DNA from: Marinobacter mobilis
GTDB taxonomy: Bacteria; Pseudomonadota; Gammaproteobacteria; Pseudomonadales; Oleiphilaceae
DNA length: 64,000 nt
Assembly (NCBI RefSeq): GCF_900106945.1
Contig: NZ_FNNE01000007.1
Coordinates: 124,001-188,000 of the forward strand
Direction of reading: 5' to 3'
The notes under the pieces were generated by a model. The model was not told the DNA's origin, did no database searches, and saw nothing but the letters and a program-made list of their open reading frames with translations. Made by a program: the position numbers and the translations under genes. Positions 1 to 9,004 of this stretch are shown piece after piece (position 1 is the first letter of the stretch; each line of letters starts with the position of its first letter).

Positions 1-29
1 TCCGGGAACTCATTGTGGGCATCACCGGA

Positions 30-581
30 TCATTGATTCTGCGGCATCGGTTCCATGTCCATACCGGAATGGTCCATGGCGCCGTGATCCATCTGACGTT
101 GACCCATGGGCATGTCGCCGCCATCCAACGGCTCAACCGCCAACTCCACGTTCATGGAAGGCGCGTTGTCGAACTCCAGGGTCAGCGGAACCCGTTCACC
201 TTCCATCAGCTGGCCACTGAGCTGTTCAAGCATGAGGTGGTAACTATGCGGTTTGAGGTTCACCGTGGTACCGGCAGGGATCACCAGGCCCTGTGGCAAT
301 GGCTCCATGCGCATGACACCACCGACCATAGTGCTTTGGTGGATCGACACCTGGCCAGCGTTCGCTGACTCAGCGGCGATCAGGGTCACGTCAGTATCGC
401 CGTTGTTGCTGATGGACATATAACCGACACCCACGGTCACGCCGGGCGGTGTCGGACGGCTCCAGGGATGATCCACCCGGACGGATTCCCGGGAATAGTC
501 ATGGGCGCTGGCAAGCAACGGCGTCATCAGGCCGGTCACGGCCAGAGTCAAGGTCTGAGTCAGGGCAATCAGGCGTTTCAT
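30..581 (-). CDS. Periplasmic copper chaperone, PCu(A)C family
   Basis: A 183-residue exported protein. Residues 1-26 form a signal peptide (KR, hydrophobic core, cleavage near ASA-HD). The body carries the PCu(A)C copper(I) signature: a His-x-Ser-x-Met element (HQSTM), a Met-rich turn (MRMEP) and a distal HxxM-type site (YHLML). The family delivers Cu(I) to the CuA site of cytochrome oxidase together with Sco proteins. The last 30 residues are rich in Met, His and Asp (MPMGQ, MDHG, MDHS, MDME), which looks like an added metal-binding tail. It lies 78 bases downstream of the E2 gene on the same strand. A downstream gene may begin at the window edge but cannot be judged. Family assignment is firm; the oxidase partner is inferred. 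Confidence 0.9.
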   Translation of the reverse strand: MKRLIALTQTLTLAVTGLMTPLLASAHDYSRESVRVDHPWSRPTPPGVTVGVGYMSISNNGDTDVTLIAAESANAGQVSIHQSTMVGGVMRMEPLPQGLVIPAGTTVNLKPHSYHLMLEQLSGQLMEGERVPLTLEFDNAPSMNVELAVEPLDGGDMPMGQRQMDHGAMDHSGMDMEPMPQNQ

Positions 582-659
582 GGCATCTCACGTTGTTGAT
601 GGAACGAGAATTTCCGAAAATGCCGCTAGTCTTGCCTGACTCGGACACAATCGCAAGTG

Positions 660-1769
660 TCAGGGTTTGCCCAACGCCGCCAGCATGGCGGCCATAAACC
701 GGGCCGCCTCCCCCCCGGTTGCAGCCCGGTGATCGAATGTCAGCGACAGAGGCAGTACCGGCCTCACCGCCGGTTTGCCTTCATGAGGAACAACCTTGTC
801 CCGGATACGCCCGGCGCCGACAATGGCCACCTGAGGCGGACTCACCACCGGGTTGGCATACTGACCCGCCATGGTGCCAAAGTTAGACAGGGTAATGGTC
901 CCTCCCTGCATTTCGTGGGGTGGGATGGACCGATTGGCCACGGCCTGACGCAGATTTTCCAGGCCCTGTCGCAAGTCTTTCAGGGTACGGTGGGTCACGT
1001 CCCGAAGGACCGGCACAAACAGCCCGTCAGGCGTATCCACGGCAATCGCCACATGGACCTCGTCAAGCAGGCGCCGGCTCAGATTGTCGCCATCGAACCA
1101 GGTATTGAGCACCGGGACAGCCTCGCAGGCCTGGGCGATGGCCTGAACCAGGCGCATGGTAATGTCCGCGCCCTTTTTCCAGTCGCCAATATCAACATCC
1201 TCGAAAATCGACACCGGCACCACCTGGGCGTGGGACAGCGCCATGTTCCTGGCCATGGTGCGGCGCGGCCCCCGCAGAGCCTCGGCGTCACCCAGTGCCT
1301 TCTGGTGGCTGGCCTGGCGGTGTACGTCGTCGTTGGTGACCAGCCCTCCCGGCCCGCTTCCGGTAATCGACGCCAGGCTGACCCCAAGCCGTTCCGCCAA
1401 TGCCCTCACCCCCGGCGTGGCGCGATGGTGGCGGGCCTGGCGGCTGGAGGCGGCCGCGCCAATAATAAACTGATCCTGTGCGGTTCCGGCGTCAGCTCGC
1501 TTCAGCTCCCCAACCACCGTGCCGCTGTCTTCATCCTCACCTTCAAACCCCAGTAACGGCTCGCCGGTGTGGATGATATCCCCGGGGTCGCCAAACAGCT
1601 TGGCCACCACCCCAGCCATCGGTGACGGCACTTCAACAATGGCCTTGGCCGTTTCCACCGACACCAGCACCTGATCCACCGCCACGGAATCACCGACGTT
1701 CACATGCCATTCGACAATCTCTGCCTCCGGCAGCCCTTCCCCCAGATCCGGTAATCTGAAATGTTTCAT
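660..1769 (-). CDS. 2-oxoacid dehydrogenase E2 acyltransferase (lipoyl)
   Basis: A 369-residue E2 core of a pyruvate or branched-chain 2-oxoacid dehydrogenase complex. Order: a lipoyl domain at residues 1-75 with lipoyl Lys42 (VETAKAIVEV), an E1/E3-binding domain around 125-160 (TPGVRALAERLGV), then the acyltransferase domain. The C-terminal active-site motif reads DHRAATGG: His347 is present, but the usual Asp of DHRxxDG is Thr351. It overlaps the E1 beta gene by four bases (ATGA), so the two are translationally coupled. No E3 gene follows, so lipoamide dehydrogenase must come from elsewhere. Substrate (branched-chain acids or pyruvate) cannot be settled from the sequence alone. Confidence 0.93.
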   Translation of the reverse strand: MKHFRLPDLGEGLPEAEIVEWHVNVGDSVAVDQVLVSVETAKAIVEVPSPMAGVVAKLFGDPGDIIHTGEPLLGFEGEDEDSGTVVGELKRADAGTAQDQFIIGAAASSRQARHHRATPGVRALAERLGVSLASITGSGPGGLVTNDDVHRQASHQKALGDAEALRGPRRTMARNMALSHAQVVPVSIFEDVDIGDWKKGADITMRLVQAIAQACEAVPVLNTWFDGDNLSRRLLDEVHVAIAVDTPDGLFVPVLRDVTHRTLKDLRQGLENLRQAVANRSIPPHEMQGGTITLSNFGTMAGQYANPVVSPPQVAIVGAGRIRDKVVPHEGKPAVRPVLPLSLTFDHRAATGGEAARFMAAMLAALGKP

Positions 1770-2743
1770 AGCGCTATCACCTGTTCCACGGCATGGACCA
1801 CATCTGCCACCTGGGGCAGATAGCGTTGTTCATTGCGGTAGTAGGGCATGACCGTGTCGTAGCCCGTCACCCGGACCAACGGCGCCTGCAGGTCGAGGAA
1901 GGCACTTTCCGCCAGCGAGGCGGCGATCTCGGCACCCACGCCGCCGTTGCGGCAGGCTTCGTGAACAATCACCGCACGCCCGGTCTTGGCCACGGAACAC
2001 AGCAGGGTCTCCCGGTCCAAGGGGCTGATACTGGCGACGTCAATGACTTCAGCCGATACCCCCTGTCCGGCCAGCTGGTCTGCCGCCGCCAGGGTTTCCA
2101 CCAGGGATGCCCCCCAACTGATCAAGGTGACGTCGTCACCTTCCCGCAGCGTGAAGCAGGTATCCAGGGGCAAGGCTTCACCGTTGTCCTCCACCGGTTG
2201 GGTGACTGCCCGGTAAATGCGCTTCGGCTCCAGGAAGACCACAGGGTCCGGGTTGCGGATTGCAGCCAGCAGCAGGCCGTAGGCTCGCTGGGGTGAGCTT
2301 GGAATCACCACCCGCAGACCGGGGATATGAGCAAACAGCGCCTCGGTACTTTCGGAATGATGCTCCGGAGCATGGATGCCGCCCCCGAATGGCGCCCGGA
2401 ATACGGCCGGACAATGCAATCGACCACGGGTACGGTTACGCATTCGTGCGGCGTGGCAGATGATCTGGTCCATACCGGCATAGATGAAGCCCATGAACTG
2501 GAACTCCGCTACTGGCTTCATACCCTGTACCGCCAGGCCCACCGTCGTCCCGGCAATCAGGTTTTCCGCCAGCGGGGTATCCATCACTCGCTTGCAGCCA
2601 AAACGTTCCTTAAGCCCGACCGTCGCCCGGAACACCCCCCCATTGGTCGCAACGTCCTCACCAAGGACCACCACCGATTCGTCGTGGGCCATTTCCCAGG
2701 CCAGCGCCATATTGACGGCTTCGATCAGCGTGACATCGCTCAT
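1766..2743 (-). CDS. 2-oxoacid dehydrogenase E1 component, beta subunit
   Basis: A 325-residue transketolase-type E1 beta subunit. It has the typical N-terminal pyrimidine-binding domain (VLGEDVATNGGVFRAT near residues 26-41, and PLAENLIAGTTVGLA) and a C-terminal transketolase domain ending in the conserved SISPLDRETL and HEACRNGGVGAEIA segments. With the alpha subunit it decarboxylates a 2-oxoacid and transfers the acyl group to E2. The start is fixed by a near-perfect Shine-Dalgarno (AGGAGGTGATCA) right before the ATG. It overlaps E1 alpha and E2 by four bases each, giving a tightly coupled operon. Confidence 0.94.
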   Translation of the reverse strand: MSDVTLIEAVNMALAWEMAHDESVVVLGEDVATNGGVFRATVGLKERFGCKRVMDTPLAENLIAGTTVGLAVQGMKPVAEFQFMGFIYAGMDQIICHAARMRNRTRGRLHCPAVFRAPFGGGIHAPEHHSESTEALFAHIPGLRVVIPSSPQRAYGLLLAAIRNPDPVVFLEPKRIYRAVTQPVEDNGEALPLDTCFTLREGDDVTLISWGASLVETLAAADQLAGQGVSAEVIDVASISPLDRETLLCSVAKTGRAVIVHEACRNGGVGAEIAASLAESAFLDLQAPLVRVTGYDTVMPYYRNEQRYLPQVADVVHAVEQVIAL

Positions 2744-3816
2744 TGATCACCTCCTGGCTTGCCCTCGAGACGGTCCCTCTGTTGCTGCAGGGCCACCGGC
2801 AGGGATTCAAACAGATAGTCAACAATGGCCGTGGCCGGCTCCGGTTCGGTGGCCAGATACGCTTTCACCGCGGTTTCTACAAACCCCTTGCAGTCGGCCT
2901 GCAGTTTCTGTTCTTTTTCGGCATCCCAGAAGCCTTCCCGGTGGAGGTAGTTCTGCATCCGCTTCACCCCGTCCCTCTCCCAGGCATGCTTGAGTTCATC
3001 GGCGCTGCGGTAACGGGTGGCATCGTCGGCGGTGGTATGATCACCCAGACGATAGGTGACAGCCTCGATCACCGTTGCCCCTTTGCCATGACGCGCCCGG
3101 TCAAGGGCCTGCTCCAGCGCGGAGGTCATTGCAAAGAAATCATTGCCGTCCGCAATCACCCCGGGCAGGCCGCCACTGATCGCTTTCTGGGCAATGGTTT
3201 CACAGCCACTTTGCAGGCTGCGTGGGGTGGATATCGCCCATTGGTTGTTGTTGACCACAAACACCACGGGCAATTGCCAGGCGCCGGCCAAGTTCACACT
3301 CTCGAGAAAATCGCCCTTGGAGGTGGCACCGTCACCCAGACAGCACACCACGGCCCGGTGCTCACCACGGATACGAAATGCAGCTGCCACACCGACGGCA
3401 TGGCAGCATTGCGTGGCAATGGGCACCGCAATTGGCAGGTCTTGCGGACAGTGAGCCCAGGCACTGCCCCGCTCATCCCCTCCCCAGTAAAGCAACAGCT
3501 CCGTGAGCGTTACCCCTCGCTGGATCTGGGCGGCCTGGTCCCGGTAATAGGGTACCAGCACATCATCCCGCGCCATGGCCTGGCCAATGACGGTACCAAT
3601 CACCTCGTGCCCGAGGACCGAAGGATAGGTGCCACACTGGCCGGTGCGCTGCAGGGCAATGGCTTTGGCATCGAAGGTACGGGTCAGCACCATATTGGCA
3701 TAGGCGGCCAGCAACCGCTCGGTGTCTTCGGCGACATCCGGCAGGTCACCCAGGGCGTAACCCTGATCATCGAGATAACGCAGACTGTCCACGCGGAATT
3801 CGTAGTGGTCTTTCAT
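2740..3816 (-). CDS. 2-oxoacid dehydrogenase E1 component, alpha subunit
   Basis: A 358-residue thiamine-diphosphate E1 alpha subunit. The TPP-binding motif is seen as GDGATSKGD followed about 25 residues on by NNNQW, and the phosphorylation-loop-like segment YRLGDHTTADD is present. I prefer the ATG at 3816 because GAGGGAGGCTGGG sits just before it; an in-frame GTG lies 15 bases upstream. It is the first gene of the E1 alpha-E1 beta-E2 operon. The sequence resembles PdhA of the two-subunit E1 class as well as BkdA1, so the substrate is left open. The region upstream (3817-4032) is divergent to the next gene and should hold both promoters. Confidence 0.93.
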   Translation of the reverse strand: MKDHYEFRVDSLRYLDDQGYALGDLPDVAEDTERLLAAYANMVLTRTFDAKAIALQRTGQCGTYPSVLGHEVIGTVIGQAMARDDVLVPYYRDQAAQIQRGVTLTELLLYWGGDERGSAWAHCPQDLPIAVPIATQCCHAVGVAAAFRIRGEHRAVVCCLGDGATSKGDFLESVNLAGAWQLPVVFVVNNNQWAISTPRSLQSGCETIAQKAISGGLPGVIADGNDFFAMTSALEQALDRARHGKGATVIEAVTYRLGDHTTADDATRYRSADELKHAWERDGVKRMQNYLHREGFWDAEKEQKLQADCKGFVETAVKAYLATEPEPATAIVDYLFESLPVALQQQRDRLEGKPGGDQ

Positions 3817-4032
3817 CCCAGCCTCCCTCACACCACAACAGAAGTCAGCTTGTGGCGGACCTGTTCGCAGTGCCTGTTGGATCGTTATTATTGAGCGCGG
3901 ATCACACGCCCTACTTGGGACGTTCTGATTAATTTTTAGTCGCTGCTGCCAAGATATTCAACCTGACGATCTTGCGCTGATCGCGGCGATGGGTATGCTT
4001 ACAAGCCTCTTTAACTGCCAGGAAACCGCACC

Positions 4033-4482
4033 ATGTCTATCTGGGTCGATGCCGATGCCTGCCCGGTAGTGGTCAAGGAAATTCTGTGTCGGGCCGCCGA
4101 CCGCTGGAAGATCCAGACCACCTTTGTGGCTAACCAGTCCATCCGGGTACCGCCGAGCCCGTTCATCAAAACCCGTCAGGTCATGCAGGGATTTGATGTC
4201 GCCGACAACGAGATTGTCGAGCAGCTCAGCGCCGGAGATCTGGTGATTACCCAGGACATCCCGCTCGCGGCCGATGCGATCGACAAGGGTGCCGATGTGT
4301 TCAACCCACGAGGCCAGGCCTTCACCCGGGAAAACATTCGCCAGCGTCTGGCAATGCGCAACTTCATGGAAGAGATGCGTAATGCCGGCCAGGTCACCGG
4401 AGGACCCGCGGCCTTCTCCCAAAGTGATCGCAAGGAGTTCGCGGACCAGCTTGACCGCTGGCTGCAGAAGAATGCCCGATAA
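4033..4482 (+). CDS. YaiI/YqxD (UPF0178) family protein
   Basis: A 149-residue protein of the UPF0178 family, full length. The N-terminus [14 protein letters not shown] is the family hallmark and resembles a PIN/NYN-like fold with acidic residues (DADACP). Further conserved stretches are [25 protein letters not shown] and [12 protein letters not shown] lies about 10 bases upstream of the ATG. The biochemical role is unknown; acidic clusters suggest metal binding or nuclease-like chemistry, which is only inference. It is divergent from the 2-oxoacid dehydrogenase operon and followed by a possible Fur box and the ABC transporter. Confidence 0.92.
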   Translation: MSIWVDADACPVVVKEILCRAADRWKIQTTFVANQSIRVPPSPFIKTRQVMQGFDVADNEIVEQLSAGDLVITQDIPLAADAIDKGADVFNPRGQAFTRENIRQRLAMRNFMEEMRNAGQVTGGPAAFSQSDRKEFADQLDRWLQKNAR

Positions 4483-4485
4483 AAC

Positions 4486-4504
4486 GATAATGATTCTCTT
4501 TTAA
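4486..4504 (+). promoter_or_regulatory. Possible Fur box before the ABC transporter
   Basis: GATAATGATTCTCTTTTAA begins four bases after the yaiI stop and ends 53 bases before the transporter start. The first nine bases match one half of the classic Fur box exactly (GATAATGAT); the right half is degenerate, with 13 of 19 positions agreeing overall by eye. No convincing -35/-10 pair was found around it. If real it would make the exporter iron-responsive. Confidence 0.4.
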
Positions 4505-4557
4505 GGTCAATGAAAATCGCGTAACCTTGCCGGTTTCCGCCCGGACCGGAGACCCTC

Positions 4558-6366
4558 ATGCCCATCACCCCCAGGCCTTCCACCAGCAGCTTTGCCGCCC
4601 TGGCCCGTTTACTGCGCTATGCCCGTGGCTACCGTCGCCAGATCCTTGCGGCCACCAGTTGCTCGATCATCAACAAGCTGTTTGATATCGCCCCGGAGAT
4701 CCTGATTGGTATCGCCATCGACGTGGTGGTCAATCAGGAAACCAGCTTCATGGCGTCCATCGGTTTCGACTCGGCCCAATCCCAGATCCTGGCACTGGGT
4801 GCCCTGACCTTCTTCATCTGGGCCGGGGAATCCCTGTTTGAATACCTGTTCCAGATCCTCTGGCGCAATCTCGCCCAGCGCCTGCAGGCAGACCTGCGTC
4901 AGGATGCCTACGAACATGCCCAACGGCTGGACATGAGCTTTTTCGAGAGCCGCAGTTCCGGGCAACTGGTGGCCACCATGAATGATGACGTCAACCAGCT
5001 CGAACGTTTCCTGGATGGCGGCGCCAATGCCATGATCCAGGTGGTGGTGACCGTCCTGGCGGTCGGCGCGGTGTTCTTCATCATCTCGCCACTGGTAGCG
5101 CTGCTGGCCTTTACCCCCATTCCGCTGATCATCTGGGGCGCCTTCTACTTTCAGCGCAAGGCCGGCCCACTCTACGCCGACGTCCGGGAGAAGGTAGGCG
5201 ACCTGGCCACGCGACTGGCCAACAACCTGGGCGGCATCGCCACCATCAAGAGCTTTACCGCTGAGGAACGGGAGGCGGAACGCCTGCGCGCCAGCAGTGA
5301 GGCCTACGTCAGCGCCAACCGCAAGGCGATCCGTGTCAGCTCTGCGTTCATTCCGGTGATTCGCATGGCCATTCTGGCCGGTTTTCTTGCCACCTTTACC
5401 GTAGGCGGCATGATGGCTCTGGAAGGCACCCTCAACGTTGGAGCCTACGGCGTGCTGGTGTTCCTGACCCAGCGCCTGCTTTGGCCGCTGACCGGTCTGG
5501 CCGAGGTGGTGGATCTGTTCGAACGTGCCATGGCGAGTACCCGACGCATCCTCGACCTGTTGGCCGAGCCGGTACGGGTCATCGACAACGCCAGCCAGAA
5601 CCTGCCCGAGACGGTGTCCGGCAACGTGGTCTTTAACCGCGTGTCGTTCAGCTACCCCAATGGGGTTACCGGCCTTCGCGACATTTCCCTCGACGTTTCA
5701 GCCGGGCACACCCTGGCGCTGGTTGGGACCACCGGCTCGGGCAAGTCCACCCTGATCAAGCTGCTGATGCGCTTCTACGACCCCCAGCACGGTGACATCA
5801 CCATCGACGGCCAGTCCATTTCGGCCATCAGCCTGAAATCCCTGCGCCAGGCGATCGGGCTGGTCAGTCAGGATGTTTATCTGTTCGAGGGCAGCATTCG
5901 CGACAACATTGCCTATGGCCGCCCGGAGGCCAGTACAGAAGAAATCATTGCCGCCGCTCAGCAGGCGGAGGCCTGGAGCTTCATCGAACAACTGCCAGAA
6001 GGGCTGGATACCCCGGTTGGCGAGCGCGGCGTACGGATGTCCGGAGGCCAGCGGCAACGATTGTCACTGGCCAGGGCGCTACTGACGGATCCCGCCATCC
6101 TGATCCTTGATGAGGCCACCAGTGCCGTCGATAACGAAACCGAAGCGGCCATCCAGCGTTCGCTGCGTCATATCCGTCACAACCGAACGGTGATCGTGAT
6201 TGCCCACCGGCTCTCCACCATTGTTGACGCCGACACCATTGCGGTTATCGACAATGGCCAGGTGCGGGAATTGGGCAGCCACCAGCAGCTGCTGGCCGAA
6301 GACGGCCTCTACGCGGCCCAGTGGCGGGTACAGACCGGGCGGGCGGATGATACGGTAACAGGCTGA
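4558..6366 (+). CDS. ABC exporter, fused membrane and ATPase domains
   Basis: A 602-residue half-transporter of the MsbA/ABCB type. The membrane domain spans roughly residues 30-320 with six hydrophobic segments. The nucleotide-binding domain (about 345-590) has Walker A GTTGSGKST near 390, Q-loop VSQDVYLFEG, signature MSGGQRQRLSLARALL, Walker B ILILDEATSAVD and H-loop IAHRLSTI, so it should be an active ATPase that works as a homodimer. It is probably an exporter of a lipid, drug or peptide; the substrate cannot be named. The possible Fur box just upstream suggests a link to iron. It stands alone as a single gene. Confidence 0.92.
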   Translation: MPITPRPSTSSFAALARLLRYARGYRRQILAATSCSIINKLFDIAPEILIGIAIDVVVNQETSFMASIGFDSAQSQILALGALTFFIWAGESLFEYLFQILWRNLAQRLQADLRQDAYEHAQRLDMSFFESRSSGQLVATMNDDVNQLERFLDGGANAMIQVVVTVLAVGAVFFIISPLVALLAFTPIPLIIWGAFYFQRKAGPLYADVREKVGDLATRLANNLGGIATIKSFTAEEREAERLRASSEAYVSANRKAIRVSSAFIPVIRMAILAGFLATFTVGGMMALEGTLNVGAYGVLVFLTQRLLWPLTGLAEVVDLFERAMASTRRILDLLAEPVRVIDNASQNLPETVSGNVVFNRVSFSYPNGVTGLRDISLDVSAGHTLALVGTTGSGKSTLIKLLMRFYDPQHGDITIDGQSISAISLKSLRQAIGLVSQDVYLFEGSIRDNIAYGRPEASTEEIIAAAQQAEAWSFIEQLPEGLDTPVGERGVRMSGGQRQRLSLARALLTDPAILILDEATSAVDNETEAAIQRSLRHIRHNRTVIVIAHRLSTIVDADTIAVIDNGQVRELGSHQQLLAEDGLYAAQWRVQTGRADDTVTG

Positions 6367-6452
6367 TGGCTGACGGTTGACTATACAGCTGCTAAGGTGA
6401 CTGACAGTGGAGTGTGCACGGCACTCCCCCCGTCACCTGGAGACTCAGCAAC

Positions 6453-7574
6453 ATGCTGAACGCCCTCAAACTCACCGCCATGGCCTCGGTGCTTGCCATG
6501 GCTACCGCCTGCACTGCTGCCCCGGACGTGTATCACTCGGCCCACGCCAGCTTTCGTCTGGAAACCATCGCCACCGGACTGGAGCATCCCTGGAGCCTGG
6601 CCTTTCTGCCGGATGGCTCCATTCTGGTCACCGAACGGGCCGGTCGTCTGCGCCTGATCCGCAATGGCCAGTTACAGGCTGAACCCATGGCCGGAGTACC
6701 AGAGCTGGTGGTTGCTGGCCAGGGCGGACTTCTGGATGTGATCCTTCACCCGCAGTTCAGTGACAACCAGTTGCTGTTCCTGAGCTACGCCCACGAAAAC
6801 AGCGAAGGCAAAACCACCCGGGTCAGCCGGGCCCGCCTTGATGACAACCAGCTGAGCGACGGCCAGGTGATATTCGAAGCCCGGCCCCGCTCCGGCACCT
6901 CACACCACTTTGCCGGACGCATGGCCTTTGATCTCGAGAACAACCTGCTCATTGCCGTAGGCGATCGTGGCGACCGCGACCGTGCCCAGGATACCAGCGA
7001 CGACGCCGGCTCAGTCCATCGCATCACCGTTGAGGGAGCAGCGGCGCCGGGCAACCCTTTTCTCGGCAGCCCCGATCACAGCCCCACCCTGTTCAGCTAC
7101 GGCCACCGCAATATCCAGGGCATGACCCAACATCCCGTAAATGGCGAGATCTGGACGCACGAACACGGGCCCCGGGGTGGCGATGAGATCAATATCCTGG
7201 CACCGGCGACCAATTACGGCTGGCCGGCCATTACTTACGGCATCGGCTACTCGGGACTGGCCATCAGCGATGAGACCGCCCGGCCCGGCATGGCGCAGCC
7301 CCTGCACTACTGGGCCCCGTCCATCGCCCCGTCTGGCATGGCGTTTTACACCGGCACCGAGGTGCCAGCGTGGCAGGGCAACCTGTTCGTTGGCGCACTC
7401 AAGATGCAGAAGCTGGTCAGACTGCGGATTGAAAACGGCAAGGTATCGGAAGAAGAAGATCTGATCAGCGATTTTGGCCGACGCATCCGTGATGTCCGTA
7501 TGGGACCGGATGGCCGGCTCTGGCTACTGACCGACGACAGCAATGGTGAGGTGTTACGGCTGATACCGGAGTGA
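6453..7574 (+). CDS. PQQ-dependent sugar dehydrogenase-like protein
   Basis: A 373-residue six-bladed beta-propeller protein of the soluble glucose/sorbosone dehydrogenase (GSDH) family. Family marks are PWSLAFLPDGSILVTER near the start, GGLLDV, GRMAFD, HGHRN-like YGHRNIQG, EHGPRGGDEINI and NYGWP. The enzyme class oxidises aldoses with PQQ in the periplasm. The ATG at 6453 has GGAG ten bases upstream and begins a signal sequence (about residues 1-22); the segment MATAC could be a poor lipobox. An upstream in-frame ATG at 6414 would add 13 residues not typical of a signal peptide. The actual substrate is unknown. Confidence 0.9.
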   Translation: MLNALKLTAMASVLAMATACTAAPDVYHSAHASFRLETIATGLEHPWSLAFLPDGSILVTERAGRLRLIRNGQLQAEPMAGVPELVVAGQGGLLDVILHPQFSDNQLLFLSYAHENSEGKTTRVSRARLDDNQLSDGQVIFEARPRSGTSHHFAGRMAFDLENNLLIAVGDRGDRDRAQDTSDDAGSVHRITVEGAAAPGNPFLGSPDHSPTLFSYGHRNIQGMTQHPVNGEIWTHEHGPRGGDEINILAPATNYGWPAITYGIGYSGLAISDETARPGMAQPLHYWAPSIAPSGMAFYTGTEVPAWQGNLFVGALKMQKLVRLRIENGKVSEEEDLISDFGRRIRDVRMGPDGRLWLLTDDSNGEVLRLIPE

Positions 7575-7608
7575 GTCCAGTCGAGTCGGCCGCCGCGTTT
7601 TTTTGACG

Positions 7609-8022
7609 TTAGTGAGGATCGTTCGCTCGCTGTGTTTTCTCGTACTGGGGCAGGTCATCAGTGATGGCATACCAGTCAGATTTCGAGCCAACGAAGATGT
7701 GTGACTCCGGCCCTTTCCCCAAGGGCTCATTCACAACCCCTACCTGCAACCGCAGGATACCGGGTATCGCGTCGACACGACTGTACAACGGACTGCCGCA
7801 CTGGCCACAGAATGCCCGGAACTTACCCGGACGGGATTCGAATTCACGAATCTGCTGCTCGCCGGATAACCATTGGAAATGCACCTTCTGAACGGGCGCA
7901 GACGCAGAGAAAGCACCGCCCTGGGCTCGCCGACACTGGCTGCAATGACACAGGGAAATGGGCCCCATCGGCCCCTGATATTCAAAAGTGACTGCGCCGC
8001 ACAGACAGTGACCGGTGAGCAT
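7609..8022 (-). CDS. GFA / CENP-V family zinc protein
   Basis: A 137-residue protein of the glutathione-dependent formaldehyde-activating (GFA, DUF636) family. The zinc ligands are all visible: CLCGA at the N-terminus, CHCSQCRRAQGG around residues 25-37, and CGQCGSPLYS around 73-82. Members bind zinc, and some act on S-hydroxymethyl-glutathione, though most paralogues have no proven activity. It is a single gene, convergent with the sugar dehydrogenase and divergent from the aldo/keto reductase. Confidence 0.92.
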   Translation of the reverse strand: MLTGHCLCGAVTFEYQGPMGPISLCHCSQCRRAQGGAFSASAPVQKVHFQWLSGEQQIREFESRPGKFRAFCGQCGSPLYSRVDAIPGILRLQVGVVNEPLGKGPESHIFVGSKSDWYAITDDLPQYEKTQRANDPH

Positions 8023-8184
8023 AACTAACCTCAGAAATAAACCACGTGAAAATGCTCACCATGACCGCGGTGAGCCGGACAGAGACGAAATGATACCGTC
8101 CCGCCCCTTGAAGAACCAGCGCACTGGGTCCACGGTATAAACAGACACCAGCGACGGCTGACAGCGGCTCAAGGAGATAACTTC

Positions 8185-8994
8185 ATGGCATTTGATGCGC
8201 TTCCCCCTATTGGTCTCGGCACCTATCGCCTCAAGGGCGATCTGGCCAGAAACGCTGTCAAGAGCGCACTGTCCCTGGGTTATCGGCATATCGACACCGC
8301 CCAGATCTACGACAACGAAGCGGAAGTGGGCGACGGCATCACCTCCAGCGGTATCCCGCGGCGGGAGATCTTTGTCACCACCAAGATCTGGTATGACAAC
8401 CTGCATCCGGACCGGCTGATCCAAAGTTTGCAGCAGAGTCTGGAGCGCCTGAAAACCGATCACGTGGATCTGACCCTGGTTCACTGGCCCTCCCCTGAGA
8501 GCGCCGTACCCATGGCCGACTATCTTGCTGCCTTGAGCGAAGCCCAGCGGGAAGGAATGACCGACCACATCGGCGTATCCAATTTCACCGTTGCCCAGCT
8601 CAATGAAGCCAGGGCTATCCTCGGTGATAACCGTATTTTTACCAACCAGGTCGAAGTCCATCCATTCCTCGCCAACCGCAGGCTGGTGGATCACAGTCAG
8701 ACTCTGGGCATTCCCGTGACCGGCTATATGCCGTTGGCGGTTGGCCGGGTGATGGAGAATGAGGTACTTGCCCACCTGGGCAGGAAGCGCAATAGGTCGG
8801 CGGCGCAGATAGCCCTTGCCTGGGTGGCCTCACGAGGTGTGATCCCCATACCGTCGTCGACCCGGCCGGATCACCTGAAGGCGAACCTCAGCGCACTGGA
8901 ACTGCAGCTGACACCAGAAGAGATGAACGCCATAGACGCTCTGGATCGGGGCGAACGACTGGCCAACCCATCGTTCGCCCCGGACTGGGACTAG
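8185..8994 (+). CDS. dkgB: Aldo/keto reductase, 2,5-diketo-D-gluconate reductase type
   Basis: A 269-residue NADPH-dependent aldo/keto reductase with the same length and close similarity along its whole length to E. coli DkgB as I recall it. The catalytic tetrad is seen: Asp37 and Tyr42 (IDTAQIYDN), Lys near 72 (TTKIWYDN) and His near 104 (TLVHWPSP). The C-terminal NADP-binding segment VIPIPSSTRPDHLKANL is typical. Likely roles are reduction of 2,5-diketo-gluconate, methylglyoxal or other aldehydes. AAGGAG lies before the ATG. It stands alone and converges on the GST-like gene. Confidence 0.9.
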   Translation: MAFDALPPIGLGTYRLKGDLARNAVKSALSLGYRHIDTAQIYDNEAEVGDGITSSGIPRREIFVTTKIWYDNLHPDRLIQSLQQSLERLKTDHVDLTLVHWPSPESAVPMADYLAALSEAQREGMTDHIGVSNFTVAQLNEARAILGDNRIFTNQVEVHPFLANRRLVDHSQTLGIPVTGYMPLAVGRVMENEVLAHLGRKRNRSAAQIALAWVASRGVIPIPSSTRPDHLKANLSALELQLTPEEMNAIDALDRGERLANPSFAPDWD

Positions 8995-9004
8995 CCCGGA
9001 CGCC

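Noticed and set aside
1..29. Possible start of a downstream gene on the minus strand (ATG at 13 or 22)
   Set aside because: Only a few codons lie inside the window, so it cannot be supported.
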